From: Streptomyces sp. McG3
GTDB taxonomy: Bacteria > Actinomycetota > Actinomycetes > Streptomycetales > Streptomycetaceae
NCBI RefSeq assembly: GCF_018619185.1
Contig: NZ_JAAXYC010000011.1
Location: 1-61,480, forward strand
Direction of reading: 5' to 3'
DNA: 61,480 nucleotides
Shown here: positions 27,822 through 36,634 of the stretch, one piece after another
How positions within the stretch are numbered: the first letter of the stretch is position 1
Layout: each line of letters opens with the position of its first letter
Translations under genes and position numbers: made by a program
Notes under the pieces: generated by a model
Seen by the model: only the letters and a program-made list of their open reading frames with translations
Database searches by the model: none
What the model was told of the DNA's origin: nothing

Positions 27822-28367
27822 TCAGCCCCCGCGCGCCCAGGGCGCCCGGCGCGCCGCGCGCAGCGCCCGGGTGCGCCGCAGCCCGGTCAGCCGGTCGGTG
27901 TAGACCGTGCCCTCCAGGTGGTCGCACTCGTGCTGGAGGCACCGGGCGAACCATCCCGTCCCGGCGATCCGGACCGGCTCGCCGGTCATCGTGAGGCCCT
28001 CGACGACCGCGTGGTCGAAGCGATCCGTGCCCGCTTCCAGACCGGGAAGTGACAGACAGCCCTCCGGTCCGCGTACGGTGAGTCCGTCCGCCTCGACCAG
28101 TTCGGGATTGACCACGTGTCCCAGATGGCGGACATCGTCGTCGTCCGGGCAGTCGTAGACGAACACCTTGAGCGGGACGCCGACCTGGTTGGCGGCGAGC
28201 CCGACACCCTGCGCGGCGTACATCGTCGCGAACATGTCCTCGACCAGCCGCGCCAGCGACGGGCCAAAGTCCGTGACGTCCTCGCAGGCACGGTGGAGCA
28301 ACGGGTCGCCGAGCAGACTCATCTCACGGACGAGTCCGGAACTGCCGGGGATCGGGCGGTTTCGCAT
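27822..28367 (-). CDS. def: Peptide deformylase
   Basis: A 181-residue metalloenzyme removing the formyl group from nascent N-terminal methionine. Motif 1 is GVGLAANQ (54-61), motif 2 EGCLS (102-106, C104 a metal ligand) and motif 3 HECDH (146-150). The start is ATG at 28367 (MRNRPIPGSS); there is no good ribosome site before it, so a start a few codons away or a leaderless transcript is possible. It is divergent from murT. Confidence 0.93.
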   Translation of the reverse strand: MRNRPIPGSSGLVREMSLLGDPLLHRACEDVTDFGPSLARLVEDMFATMYAAQGVGLAANQVGVPLKVFVYDCPDDDDVRHLGHVVNPELVEADGLTVRGPEGCLSLPGLEAGTDRFDHAVVEGLTMTGEPVRIAGTGWFARCLQHECDHLEGTVYTDRLTGLRRTRALRAARRAPWARGG

Positions 28368-28481
28368 GGCGGCAAGGTTACGTTCCACCGGGGCCGGGGA
28401 GTTCCCGTGGTGCCGCGGTGCGGTCGCCGCGCCGGACATCGATAGGCTAGGCGCGGACCGATGCAAGGAGGATCTAGGACG

Positions 28482-29720
28482 ATGGCAGGCAACACGGAGC
28501 CGTTGTCGCCGCGGGCCAAACTGGCCGTGACGGCGGGCAAGGCCGCGGCGGCGGTGTCACGCGCCGCGGGGCGGGGCAGCGGATCGGTGATCGGCGGCCG
28601 GGTGGCGCTCAAACTCGACCCCGACCTGCTGGGGCGGCTGGCGCAGCACCTGGACGTGATCCTCGTGTCGGCGACGAACGGCAAGACGACCACCACGCGG
28701 CTGATCGCCGAGGCGCTGCGGGCCGCCGGGCCCGTCGTGTCGAACGCGCTCGGCGCGAACATGCCCGCGGGCATCACCTCGGCACTGGCCGGCGGCTCGG
28801 ACGCGAAGTTCGGCGTGATCGAGGTCGACGAGAAGTATCTGGCGGGTGTCGCGCGCGACACCACACCCAAGGCGATCGCCCTGCTCAACCTCTCGCGCGA
28901 CCAGCTGGACCGCGCGGCGGAGACCCGGATGATGGCCGAGCACTGGCGCGAGGGCCTCTCCGGCTCGAAGGCCGTGGTCATCGCGAACGCGGACGACCCG
29001 CTGGTCGTCTGGGCGGCCTCCTCCTCGCCCAACGTGGTGTGGGTGGCGGCCGGCCAGGCGTGGAAGGACGACGCCTGGTCCTGCCCGTCCTGCGGCGGTG
29101 TGATGCAGCGCCCGGGCGACGACTGGTTCTGCGGGCAGTGCGGATTCCGCCGCCCCGCCCCGAGCTGGGCGCTGAACGGCGACTACGTCCTGGACCCGCA
29201 CGGTTCGGCATGGCCGATCCACCTCCAGCTGCCGGGCCGGGCGAACAAGGCGAACGCCACCAGCTCCGCCGCCGTCGCCGCTGTCTTCGGCGTGCCGCCG
29301 CAGGTCGCGCTGGAGCGGATGTACCAGGTGCAGGCGGTGGCCGGACGCTATGACGTCGTCACCTTCCAGAACCGTGAGCTGCGTCTGCTGCTGGCGAAGA
29401 ACCCGGCCGGCTGGCTGGAGACGTTCTCGCTGATCGACCCGCCGCCGACGCCGGTGATCCTCTCGGTGAACGCGCGCGGCGCGGACGGCACGGACACCTC
29501 CTGGCTGTGGGACGTGGACTACACGCAGCTGGCGGGTCACCCGATCTTCGTGCTCGGCGACCGGAAGCTGGACCTCGCGGTCCGCCTCGAAGTGGCCGGT
29601 CTCGACTTCCGGGTCTGCGAGACGCTCGACGAGGCCGTGGGTTACGCACCGCCCGGCCGCATCGAGGTCATCGCCAACTACACCGCCTTCCAGGATCTGC
29701 GCCGTCGTGTCGGCAACTGA
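28482..29720 (+). CDS. murT: Lipid II isoglutaminyl synthase, MurT subunit
   Basis: A 412-residue Mur-ligase family protein. The P-loop ATNGKTTTT holds K68, and a four-cysteine zinc ribbon (C201, C204, C217, C220) lies in the middle domain as in known MurT. A C-terminal DUF1727-type domain follows. With GatD it amidates the alpha-carboxylate of D-glutamate in lipid II, making D-isoglutamine for peptidoglycan cross-linking. AAGGAGG lies about ten bases before the ATG. gatD follows after 34 bases, so the two form one operon. Confidence 0.95.
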   Translation: MAGNTEPLSPRAKLAVTAGKAAAAVSRAAGRGSGSVIGGRVALKLDPDLLGRLAQHLDVILVSATNGKTTTTRLIAEALRAAGPVVSNALGANMPAGITSALAGGSDAKFGVIEVDEKYLAGVARDTTPKAIALLNLSRDQLDRAAETRMMAEHWREGLSGSKAVVIANADDPLVVWAASSSPNVVWVAAGQAWKDDAWSCPSCGGVMQRPGDDWFCGQCGFRRPAPSWALNGDYVLDPHGSAWPIHLQLPGRANKANATSSAAVAAVFGVPPQVALERMYQVQAVAGRYDVVTFQNRELRLLLAKNPAGWLETFSLIDPPPTPVILSVNARGADGTDTSWLWDVDYTQLAGHPIFVLGDRKLDLAVRLEVAGLDFRVCETLDEAVGYAPPGRIEVIANYTAFQDLRRRVGN

Positions 29721-29754
29721 CCCCGGCCCCGGCCACCTCCGGAGAGGACGAAGC

Positions 29755-30483
29755 ATGAGCAACAACGGTCTGCGTCTGGTCTGGGTCTACCCCGACCTGC
29801 TCAGCACCTACGGCGACCAGGGCAACGCCCTGGTCGTGGAGCGGCGGGCCCGGCAGCGCGGTCTGGACGTGCAGCGCGTCGACGTGCGCAGCGACCAGCC
29901 GGTGCCGACGTCCGGCGACATCTATCTGATCGGTGGCGGTGAGGACCGTCCGCAGCGCCTGGCAGCCGAGCGGCTGCGCCGCGACGGCGGGCTGAGCCGG
30001 GCCGCGTCCAACGGCGCGATCATCTTCTCGGTCTGCGCGGGCTACCAGATCCTCGGGCACGAGTTCGTCAACGACCTCGGCGAGCGCGAGGCCGGTCTCG
30101 GTCTGCTCGACGTGGTCTCCACCCGCGGCGAGGGCGCACGGTGCGTCGGCGACGTACTGGCGGACATCGACCCGCACCTCGGGCTGCCGCCGCTGACCGG
30201 GTTCGAGAACCACCAGGGCGTCACCCATCTCGGCCCGACGGCACGGCCGTTCGCCCGGGTGCAGTTCGGCCGGGGCAACGGCACGGGGGACGGCACGGAG
30301 GGCGCGTACAACGACACCGTCTTCGGGACGTACATGCACGGCCCCGTGATGGCCCGCAACCCGCAGATCGCCGATCTGCTGCTGAAACTGGCCCTCGACG
30401 TGAACGCGCTGCCGCCCACCGACGACCGCTGGTACGACGCGCTGCGCTCCGAGCGGATCGCCTCGGCGACCCAGCCCGCATGA
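29755..30483 (+). CDS. gatD: Lipid II isoglutaminyl synthase, glutaminase subunit GatD
   Basis: A 242-residue class I glutamine amidotransferase of the CobB/CobQ-like group. The nucleophile is C94 in VCAGYQ and the catalytic histidine is H195 in YMHGP. It releases ammonia from glutamine for MurT. GGAGAGG precedes the ATG. Its stop codon begins a tandem hairpin repeat. Confidence 0.95.
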   Translation: MSNNGLRLVWVYPDLLSTYGDQGNALVVERRARQRGLDVQRVDVRSDQPVPTSGDIYLIGGGEDRPQRLAAERLRRDGGLSRAASNGAIIFSVCAGYQILGHEFVNDLGEREAGLGLLDVVSTRGEGARCVGDVLADIDPHLGLPPLTGFENHQGVTHLGPTARPFARVQFGRGNGTGDGTEGAYNDTVFGTYMHGPVMARNPQIADLLLKLALDVNALPPTDDRWYDALRSERIASATQPA

Positions 30484-30550
30484 GGCACTTTCCGCTCGCC
30501 TGAGCGATGTCCGCCTGAGGTGTTTTCCGCTCGGTTGAGCGGAGTCCAGC
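30481..30550 (+). repeat. Tandem 35-bp imperfect hairpin repeat starting at the gatD stop
   Basis: Two consecutive 35-base units (30481-30515, 30516-30550) agree at 26 positions. Each starts TGAGG and holds the stem CGCTC/GAGCG, extended to CCGCTC/GAGCGG in the second. The first unit begins with the stop codon of gatD. Tandem stems here may slow decay of the murT-gatD transcript or help termination. Confidence 0.6.
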
Positions 30551-30570
30551 AGGCGGACGGCCGGTTCGGT

Positions 30571-30600
30571 CCCGCCACCCTGCGCCGGTAGGGTGGCGGG
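30571..30600 (+). promoter_or_regulatory. Perfect hairpin with an embedded -10 box upstream of pfkA
   Basis: CCCGCCACCCT (30571-30581) and AGGGTGGCGGG (30590-30600) are exact reverse complements with an 8-base loop. TAGGGT (30589-30594), a TANNNT-type -10, sits at the loop/right-arm junction, with TTCGGT 18 bases upstream (30565-30570). It could be a terminator for gatD, the pfkA promoter, or both. Confidence 0.5.
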
Positions 30601-30658
30601 GATCCAACCGGACGACGTGGTCCGGTCATCGACTTCACGTTGCAAAGGTTTCCGGGCC

Positions 30659-31684
30659 ATGCGCATTGGCGTACTCACCTCCGGCGGCGACTGCCCCGGC
30701 CTCAACGCCGTCATCCGTTCCGTCGTGCACCGCGCGGTGGTGGACCACGGCGACGAGGTCATCGGCTTCCACGACGGCTGGAAGGGGCTGCTGGAGTGCG
30801 ACTACCGCAAGCTCGACCTTGACGCGGTGGGCGGCATCCTGGCCCGCGGCGGCACGATCCTCGGTTCCTCCCGGGTCCAGCCCGCGCATCTGCGCGACGG
30901 TGTGGAGCGCGCCCGCGGCCATGTCGCGGACCTCGGTCTGGACGCCATCATCCCGATCGGCGGCGAGGGCACCCTCAAGGCCGCGAACCTCCTCTCCGAG
31001 GCCGGTCTCCCGATCGTCGGCGTCCCCAAGACCATCGACAACGACATCGCCTCCACCGACGTCACCTTCGGCTTCGACACCGCCGTCGGCGTCGCCACCG
31101 AGGCCCTGGACCGGCTGAAGACCACCGCCGAGTCGCACCAGCGGGTGCTGATCGTCGAGGTCATGGGCCGCCACACCGGCTGGATCGCCCTGCACTCCGG
31201 CATGGCCGCCGGCGCCCACGCCATCGTGGTGCCCGAGCGCCCCTTCGACATCGACGAGCTGACCGAGCTGGTCGGCAAGCGCTTCTCGGCGGGCAAGAAG
31301 TTCGCCATCGTGGTGGTCGCCGAGGGCGCCAAGCCCCGCGAGGGCTCCATGCAGTTCGAGCAGGGCGTCAAGGACATCTACGGTCACGAGCGGTTCGCCG
31401 GGGTGGCCACGCAGCTCTCCGGGGAGCTGGAGCAGCGGCTCGGCAAGGAGGCCCGCCCGGTCATCCTCGGCCACGTCCAGCGCGGCGGCACGCCCACCGC
31501 GTACGACCGGGTCCTGGCGACCCGGTTCGGCTGGCACGCGGTGGAGGCGGCCCACCGGGGCGAGTTCGGGATGCTGACCGCGCTGCGCGGCACCGACATC
31601 GTGATGGTCCCGCTGGGCGAGGCCGTCGAGACGCTGAAGACGGTCCCGGCCGAGCGGTACGCCGAGGCGGAGTGCGTGCTCTAG
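30659..31684 (+). CDS. pfkA: 6-phosphofructokinase
   Basis: A 341-residue enzyme phosphorylating fructose 6-phosphate. TSGGDCPGLNAVIR binds nucleotide, PKTIDNDI and MGRHTGWIA form the active site. At the two diagnostic positions it has G104 (GGEGT) and K124 (VPKTIDND). In the family, G104 fits ATP as donor, while K124 is typical of the PPi-type and mixed group III enzymes found in actinomycetes. ATP is the likely donor. AAAGG lies ten bases before the ATG. A very strong terminator follows. Confidence 0.93.
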   Translation: MRIGVLTSGGDCPGLNAVIRSVVHRAVVDHGDEVIGFHDGWKGLLECDYRKLDLDAVGGILARGGTILGSSRVQPAHLRDGVERARGHVADLGLDAIIPIGGEGTLKAANLLSEAGLPIVGVPKTIDNDIASTDVTFGFDTAVGVATEALDRLKTTAESHQRVLIVEVMGRHTGWIALHSGMAAGAHAIVVPERPFDIDELTELVGKRFSAGKKFAIVVVAEGAKPREGSMQFEQGVKDIYGHERFAGVATQLSGELEQRLGKEARPVILGHVQRGGTPTAYDRVLATRFGWHAVEAAHRGEFGMLTALRGTDIVMVPLGEAVETLKTVPAERYAEAECVL

Positions 31685-31709
31685 AACACCTCGTCAGGAC
31701 ACGTCGTCC

Positions 31710-31749
31710 AGAACTGCCCCCGGCCGCAACCGCGGCCGGGGGCAGTTCT
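31710..31749 (+). terminator. Perfect 18-bp terminator after pfkA
   Basis: The arm at 31710-31727 (AGAACTGCCCCCGGCCGC) pairs exactly with 31732-31749 over the 4-base loop AACC, 25 bases after the pfkA stop codon. Confidence 0.9.
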
Positions 31750-31806
31750 ACTCTGGACCGGACAACCGGCACGAAACGGGGACGTGTCCCCATCGGGAGT
31801 GAACAG

Positions 31807-32757
31807 ATGGATCACAGCGGGCACGGCATGAACATGGATCTGCCGCCGTTCACGCTGGGGCGGGGGCTGGAGCTCTCCGTCGACCCGTTCTTCCTGACCG
31901 GCTGCGTCCTGGCGCTCGCCCTGTACGGGTACGGCGTGGTGCGGCTGCGTCGGCGCGGGGACGGCTGGCCGGTGAACCGGATCGTGTTCTTCACCGTGGG
32001 CGTGCTGAGCATCGCTCTGGTGATGTGCACCAAGCTCAACGACTACGGCATGGTCATGTTTAGCGTGCACATGGTGCAGCACATGGTGATCAGCATGCTG
32101 TCGCCGATCCTGCTGCTGCTGGGCGCCCCGGTGACGCTGGCGCTGCGCGCGCTGCCCCCGGCGGCCCGGGGGCGGATCGGGCCGCGCGAGCTGCTGCTGA
32201 AGCTGCTGCACAGCCGGTACATGAAGATCATCTCGCATCCGGTGTTCACGATCCCGCTGTTCATCGCGAGCCTCTACGCGCTCTACTTCACGCCGATCTT
32301 CGACTTCCTGATGAGCTCGAAGCCGGGCCACATCGGGATGATGGTGCACTTCCTCGCGGTCGGCCTGGTCTTCTTCTGGCCGATCATGGGCGTGGACCCC
32401 GGTCCGCACCGGCCCGGTTATCTGATGCGGATGCTGGAGCTGTTCGCCGGGATGCCGTTCCACGCGTTCTTCGGGATCGCGCTGATGATGGCGTCGACGC
32501 CGATGGTGAAGACGTACGAGAATCCGCCGGCGTCGCTCGGCATCGACGCGCTGAGCGACCAGAACTGGGCGGGCGGCATCGCCTGGGCGTTCAGCGAGAT
32601 CCCCTCCGTGCTGGTGCTGATCGCGCTGGTCTTCCAGTGGTACCGCTCCGAGCAGCGCACCGCGCGGCGCACGGACCGGGCGGCGGACCGCGACGGTGAC
32701 AAGGAGCTGGCGGCGTACAACGCCTATCTCGCGTCTTTGCAGGCGCGCGGACAGTAG
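31807..32757 (+). CDS. Cytochrome c oxidase assembly protein, CtaG/caa3 family
   Basis: A 316-residue membrane protein with about seven helices. The histidine-rich N-terminus (MDHSGHGMNMD) may bind copper. HMVQHMVISMLSPILLLLGAP and the later HAFFGIALM segment match the caa3_CtaG family, which helps build cytochrome oxidase. GGGAG precedes the ATG by seven bases. A GGGGAC-GT-GTCCCC dyad (31778-31791) lies just before the ribosome site and could bind a repressor or fold in the leader. It follows pfkA but is separated by a strong terminator. Confidence 0.88.
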   Translation: MDHSGHGMNMDLPPFTLGRGLELSVDPFFLTGCVLALALYGYGVVRLRRRGDGWPVNRIVFFTVGVLSIALVMCTKLNDYGMVMFSVHMVQHMVISMLSPILLLLGAPVTLALRALPPAARGRIGPRELLLKLLHSRYMKIISHPVFTIPLFIASLYALYFTPIFDFLMSSKPGHIGMMVHFLAVGLVFFWPIMGVDPGPHRPGYLMRMLELFAGMPFHAFFGIALMMASTPMVKTYENPPASLGIDALSDQNWAGGIAWAFSEIPSVLVLIALVFQWYRSEQRTARRTDRAADRDGDKELAAYNAYLASLQARGQ

Positions 32758-32823
32758 CGCGGAGGGCGCATACGGGGTGACCATGGGGACAACGGCCGCG
32801 CGGCCGACGAGGAGCGTGCGCGC

Positions 32824-32982
32824 ATGTCCGGATCGACGAAGACCATGGGATACATGACCGGCGGGGCCCTGATAGCGGTGACCGCGTACACGGTGGCGCT
32901 GGGAAGCAGCGGCTGGCTCTGGTTCGGCTGGGTGGTGCTGGGACTGTGCACCCTCGGCATGCTGGCCACGCAGGACACCTGA
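32824..32982 (+). CDS. Small membrane protein (52 residues), unknown function
   Basis: A short reading frame starting MSGSTKTMGYMTGG and ending CTLGMLATQDT, with two closely spaced hydrophobic segments (about residues 12-26 and 30-47) rich in Gly and Trp. GGAG lies about nine bases before the ATG, and codon use is GC3-rich like the neighbours. It is 66 bases after the CtaG-family gene on the same strand, so it may belong to the same transcript. Internal ATGs at codons 8 and 11 are alternative starts. I do not recognise its function. Confidence 0.7.
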   Translation: MSGSTKTMGYMTGGALIAVTAYTVALGSSGWLWFGWVVLGLCTLGMLATQDT

Positions 32983-33072
32983 GCCCGCCGGGACGGTCCT
33001 CAGCAGCGGGTGAGGACGTCTGACGGGGCCGGAGGCGGGTACGAGCCGGGAGACCGGTTCGCTACGGTCGCT

Positions 33073-33114
33073 CGGTGGTGCCGGGGTCTACGCTGTGGCG
33101 CCCCGGCACCACCG
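33073..33114 (+). other. Perfect 14-bp inverted repeat upstream of the acyltransferase gene
   Basis: CGGTGGTGCCGGGG (33073-33086) and CCCCGGCACCACCG (33101-33114) are exact reverse complements around a 14-base loop. It lies 90 bases after the small membrane protein's stop and 78 before the next start. A terminator is the simplest reading; a leader structure is possible. Confidence 0.6.
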
Positions 33115-33191
33115 TGACCTGGTACTACGCAGCCCTGAACCCGGCAGTACAGCCCTGACGCCGACCCGGCAGAGCGAGGTGCACCCGCAAG

Positions 33192-33908
33192 GTGTTCTAT
33201 TACGTCCTGAAATATGTCGTGCTGGGGCCCGTACTGCGGCTGCTGTTCCGGCCCCGGATCGAGGGCCTGGAGAACATTCCTGCGGACGGCGCGGCGATCG
33301 TCGCGGGCAACCACCTCTCCTTCTCCGACCATTTCCTGATGCCGGCCATCATCAAGCGCCGCATCACCTTCCTGGCGAAGGCCGAGTACTTCACGGGCCC
33401 GGGGATCAAGGGCCGGCTCACCGCGGCCTTCTTCCGCAGCGCGGGCCAGATCCCGGTGGACCGGTCCGGCAAGGACGCCGGGCAGGCGGCCATCCGCGAG
33501 GGGCTCGGCGTCCTGGGCAAGGGCGAGCTGCTGGGGATCTACCCGGAGGGCACCCGCTCGCACGACGGCAGGCTCTACAAGGGCAAGGTCGGGGTCGCGG
33601 TGATGGCGATCACCGCGCAGGTGCCCGTGATTCCCTGCGCCATGGTCGGCACCTTCGAGATCCAGCCGCCCGGCCAGGTCGTGCCGAAGATCAAGCGGGT
33701 CGCGATCCGCTTCGGCGAACCGATGGACTTCTCCCGGTACGCCGGCATGGAGAACCAGAAGGCCGCGATCCGGGCCGTGACGGACGAGATCATGTACGCG
33801 ATCCTCGAACTCTCCGGCCAGGAGTACGTGGACGAGTACGCGGCCAAGGTGAAGGCGGCCGAACAGGAGGCCGCGCCGCCGAGGAAGTTCCCCAAGCTGC
33901 GACGCTGA
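33192..33908 (+). CDS. 1-acyl-sn-glycerol-3-phosphate acyltransferase (PlsC family)
   Basis: A 238-residue membrane-associated acyltransferase. Motif I is NHLSFSD (HX4D), motif II is near RSAGQIPVDR, and motif III is YPEGTRS. It transfers an acyl chain to lysophosphatidate in phospholipid synthesis. The C-terminus is highly charged. The start is GTG at 33192, with a GAGG about 15 bases upstream, which is far, so the exact start is uncertain by a few codons. Confidence 0.9.
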   Translation: MFYYVLKYVVLGPVLRLLFRPRIEGLENIPADGAAIVAGNHLSFSDHFLMPAIIKRRITFLAKAEYFTGPGIKGRLTAAFFRSAGQIPVDRSGKDAGQAAIREGLGVLGKGELLGIYPEGTRSHDGRLYKGKVGVAVMAITAQVPVIPCAMVGTFEIQPPGQVVPKIKRVAIRFGEPMDFSRYAGMENQKAAIRAVTDEIMYAILELSGQEYVDEYAAKVKAAEQEAAPPRKFPKLRR

Positions 33909-33972
33909 GCGCGAATACGCCACCGGCAGAGCGCCCTCGTCCCGGCGGGCCGGCTCCCCTAGCGTCGGATCC

Positions 33973-35025
33973 ATGAGCAAGGGACACGCATGGGTGCTGG
34001 GAGCGACGGGCCAGATCGGGCGGGCCGCGGTGCGGGCGCTGGCCGCGGGCGGCTGGGAGGTCACCGCAGCCTCGCGCGGCGGCGGCCGGGACGAGGGATG
34101 GGACGCCGGGGTCCGGGCGGTGGCGCTCGACCGGGACGAGGAGGGGGCGCTCGGCCGGGCGCTGGGCGACGGCTGTGACGTGCTGGTCGACATGGTGGCG
34201 TTCGACGGCGCGCACGCCCGGCAGCTGAGGGGGCTGGCCGACCGGATCGGATCGGCCGTCGTGATCTCCAGCGGGGCGGTGTACGAGGACGACCGGGGCC
34301 GCAGCTTCGACACCCAGGCGCGGAGTGACGGCTTCCCCCGCTATCCGGTGCCGCTGCCGGAGACCTGGCGCACGGTGGCACCGGGTGACGCCTCGTACGC
34401 GACGCGGAAGATCCTGCTGGAGCGGGAGCTGCTGGCGGCGGGCGAGGAGCTGCCGGTGACGCTGCTGCGCGCGGGCGCGGTCCACGGCCCGTACTGCCGC
34501 ACACCGCGCGAGCTGTACGTGGTGAAGCGGCTGCTCGACGGGCGTCGGCGCCGGGTGCTCGCGTACAACGGGGAGAGCCGCTTCCATCCGGTCCATGTGT
34601 CCAACGCGGCGGAGCTGATCCGGCTGGCGGCCGGGCAGCCGGGATCCCGCGTGCTGAACGCCGGGGACCCCGAGGCCCTCACGGTCGCGGAGATCGCGTC
34701 GGCGATCGACGACGTGCTCGGGCGGGAGACGGAGACGGTGCTGATCGACGGCGGGCCGCCGGACGGCGTTGTCGGGGACACGCCGTGGAGCGGCGCCCAC
34801 CCCGTGGTCTACGACATGACGGCCGCCGGGGAACAGCTGGGCTACCGCCCCGTGACGGGGTACGTGGAGTCGCTGCCGGAGACGGTCGAGTGGCTCGACG
34901 CGGAGTTGGCGGGGCGCGACTGGCGGGAGGCGTTCCCGAAGATGCTCAAGAACTACGGCGAGGGTCTCTTCGACTACGCGGCGGAGGACGCCTGGCTGGA
35001 GGCGTACGACCGGGGCCGCCGCTGA
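33973..35025 (+). CDS. NAD-dependent epimerase/dehydratase family protein
   Basis: A 350-residue extended SDR protein. GATGQIGR near the N-terminus binds NAD(P), and YATRK (about residue 140) matches the YxxxK catalytic pair, preceded by ISSGAVYED. FHPVHVSNAAELI is typical of sugar-nucleotide epimerases. The substrate is unknown, and there is no sugar cluster around it. It begins 65 bases after the acyltransferase gene. Confidence 0.87.
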   Translation: MSKGHAWVLGATGQIGRAAVRALAAGGWEVTAASRGGGRDEGWDAGVRAVALDRDEEGALGRALGDGCDVLVDMVAFDGAHARQLRGLADRIGSAVVISSGAVYEDDRGRSFDTQARSDGFPRYPVPLPETWRTVAPGDASYATRKILLERELLAAGEELPVTLLRAGAVHGPYCRTPRELYVVKRLLDGRRRRVLAYNGESRFHPVHVSNAAELIRLAAGQPGSRVLNAGDPEALTVAEIASAIDDVLGRETETVLIDGGPPDGVVGDTPWSGAHPVVYDMTAAGEQLGYRPVTGYVESLPETVEWLDAELAGRDWREAFPKMLKNYGEGLFDYAAEDAWLEAYDRGRR

Positions 35026-35050
35026 GCGGCCCCGGTCCCACGAGGGGTTC

Positions 35051-36634
35051 TTACGGCTTCGGCGTGGCGTGCGGGGCGCACGTCACATCGCGCCGGTCGG
35101 TCTTCCCGGTGAGCAGGTAGGTGTCCACCCGCTCGTTGACGCAGGGGTTGACCAGTCCGGTGACGCCGTGGGATCCGGCGTCCTTCTCGGTGATGAGCCG
35201 TGAGCCCTTGAACCGCTTGTGCAACTCGACGGCGCCCTGGTACGGGGTGGCGGCGTCTCGGGTGGACTGCACGATGAGGACCGGCGGCAGGCCCTTGCCG
35301 GTCTTCACGTCCAGCGGGGTCCGCTGCTTGGCCGGCCAGGTGGCGCAGGGCAGGTTCATCCAGGCGTTGGCCCACGTCATGAACGGGTACTTCTCGTGCA
35401 GCCGGGTGTTGTCCCGGTCCCAGGTGCGCCAGTCGGTGGGCCACTTGGCGTCGGCGCATTCGACGGCGTTGTAGACCGCGTTGCCGTTCTCGGCGGCCGC
35501 GTTGCCCGCGAGGTCGCTCATGTCGGGGGCGGCGGCGTCGACCAGGGCCTGGGTGTCACCGGCCCGGTAGGCGCTCCAGGTCTTGGCGGTGGGGGCCCAG
35601 GCGGAGTCGTAGTACGGCGCGCCCTGGAAGAAGCCGATGAGCTCGGCGGGCCCGACGACGCCCCCGATGGGCTCCTTCTTGGCGGCGGCCCGCAGCTCCA
35701 GCCAGGCCTTCTCGACCTTCTGCGGGGTGTCGCCGATGCCGTAGACGGAGTCGTGCTTCGCGACCCAGGCCTTCCAGTCGTCCCAGCGCGTCTGGAAGGC
35801 GATGTCCTGGTTGAGGTTCGCCCGGTACCAGATGCTCTTCTGCGACGGGTCGACCACACTGTCGACGACCATGCGCCGGACGTGGGCCGGGAAGAGCGTG
35901 CCGTAGACGGCGCCCAGGTAGGTGCCGTAGGAGACGCCGAGGAAGTTGAGCTTCTTCTCCCCGAGCGCGGCCCGGATGACGTCCAGGTCGCGTGCGGTGT
36001 TGGGCGTCGTCATGTGCGGCAGCATCGCACCGCTGCGCTCGCCGCACCCTTCGGCGTACTCGCGGGCCAGCTTGCGCTGGGCGCGCTTGTCGGCCTCGCT
36101 GTCGGGGACCGGGTCGGCCTTGGGGGCCTTGACGAACTCCTGCGGGTCGGCGCAGGAGATGGGGGCCGAGTGGCCGACCCCGCGCGGGTCGAAGCCGACG
36201 AAGTCGTACGCCTTCGCGGTCTTCGTCCAGAGCGGGTTCTTGGCGGGGATCCGGGCGGGGAAGCGCAGTCCCGAACCGCCGGGCCCGCCCGGGTTGTAGA
36301 GCAGTGCGCCCTGTCGCTCGCCCTTCGTGCCGGTGCTGACGTGCCGGTCGACGGCGAGCTTGATCTTCTTGCCGTTCGGCCGGGCGTAGTCGAGCGGCAC
36401 GGTCACCCAGCCGCACTGGATGGGGGCGGCGAGGCCCCAGTCCTCCGGGCAGTCCTGCCAGTCGATCCCGGCGTTCGCCGCCCGGTGCGCCGCGACGGCG
36501 ACCCCGCGCGCCTCCGCGTCGCCCCGGCCGTGCCGGCTGCCGTCGGCACTGGCGGCGGGTGCGGCCATCGCCCCCGCTATGAGCGTGCCCGCGACGAGGG
36601 CCCCGGCCGAACCGAGCACCTTGGTACGTCTCAC
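35051..36634 (-). CDS. Secreted alpha/beta-hydrolase, tripeptidyl aminopeptidase-like
   Basis: A 527-residue exported serine peptidase of the SlpD/SlpE/Tap group. The N-terminal signal (RRTKVLGSAGALVAGTLIAG, cleavage near ASA) is followed by the alpha/beta-hydrolase fold, with nucleophile in GVSYGT, aspartate in STRDAATP and histidine in AGSHGV. LLYNPGGPGGSG forms the oxyanion region. A C-terminal TAP-like domain with two or more cysteines is present. Members remove N-terminal tripeptides from secreted proteins. The GTG start has GGGGGAGG six bases upstream. It converges on the epimerase gene. Confidence 0.92.
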   Translation of the reverse strand: MRRTKVLGSAGALVAGTLIAGAMAAPAASADGSRHGRGDAEARGVAVAAHRAANAGIDWQDCPEDWGLAAPIQCGWVTVPLDYARPNGKKIKLAVDRHVSTGTKGERQGALLYNPGGPGGSGLRFPARIPAKNPLWTKTAKAYDFVGFDPRGVGHSAPISCADPQEFVKAPKADPVPDSEADKRAQRKLAREYAEGCGERSGAMLPHMTTPNTARDLDVIRAALGEKKLNFLGVSYGTYLGAVYGTLFPAHVRRMVVDSVVDPSQKSIWYRANLNQDIAFQTRWDDWKAWVAKHDSVYGIGDTPQKVEKAWLELRAAAKKEPIGGVVGPAELIGFFQGAPYYDSAWAPTAKTWSAYRAGDTQALVDAAAPDMSDLAGNAAAENGNAVYNAVECADAKWPTDWRTWDRDNTRLHEKYPFMTWANAWMNLPCATWPAKQRTPLDVKTGKGLPPVLIVQSTRDAATPYQGAVELHKRFKGSRLITEKDAGSHGVTGLVNPCVNERVDTYLLTGKTDRRDVTCAPHATPKP

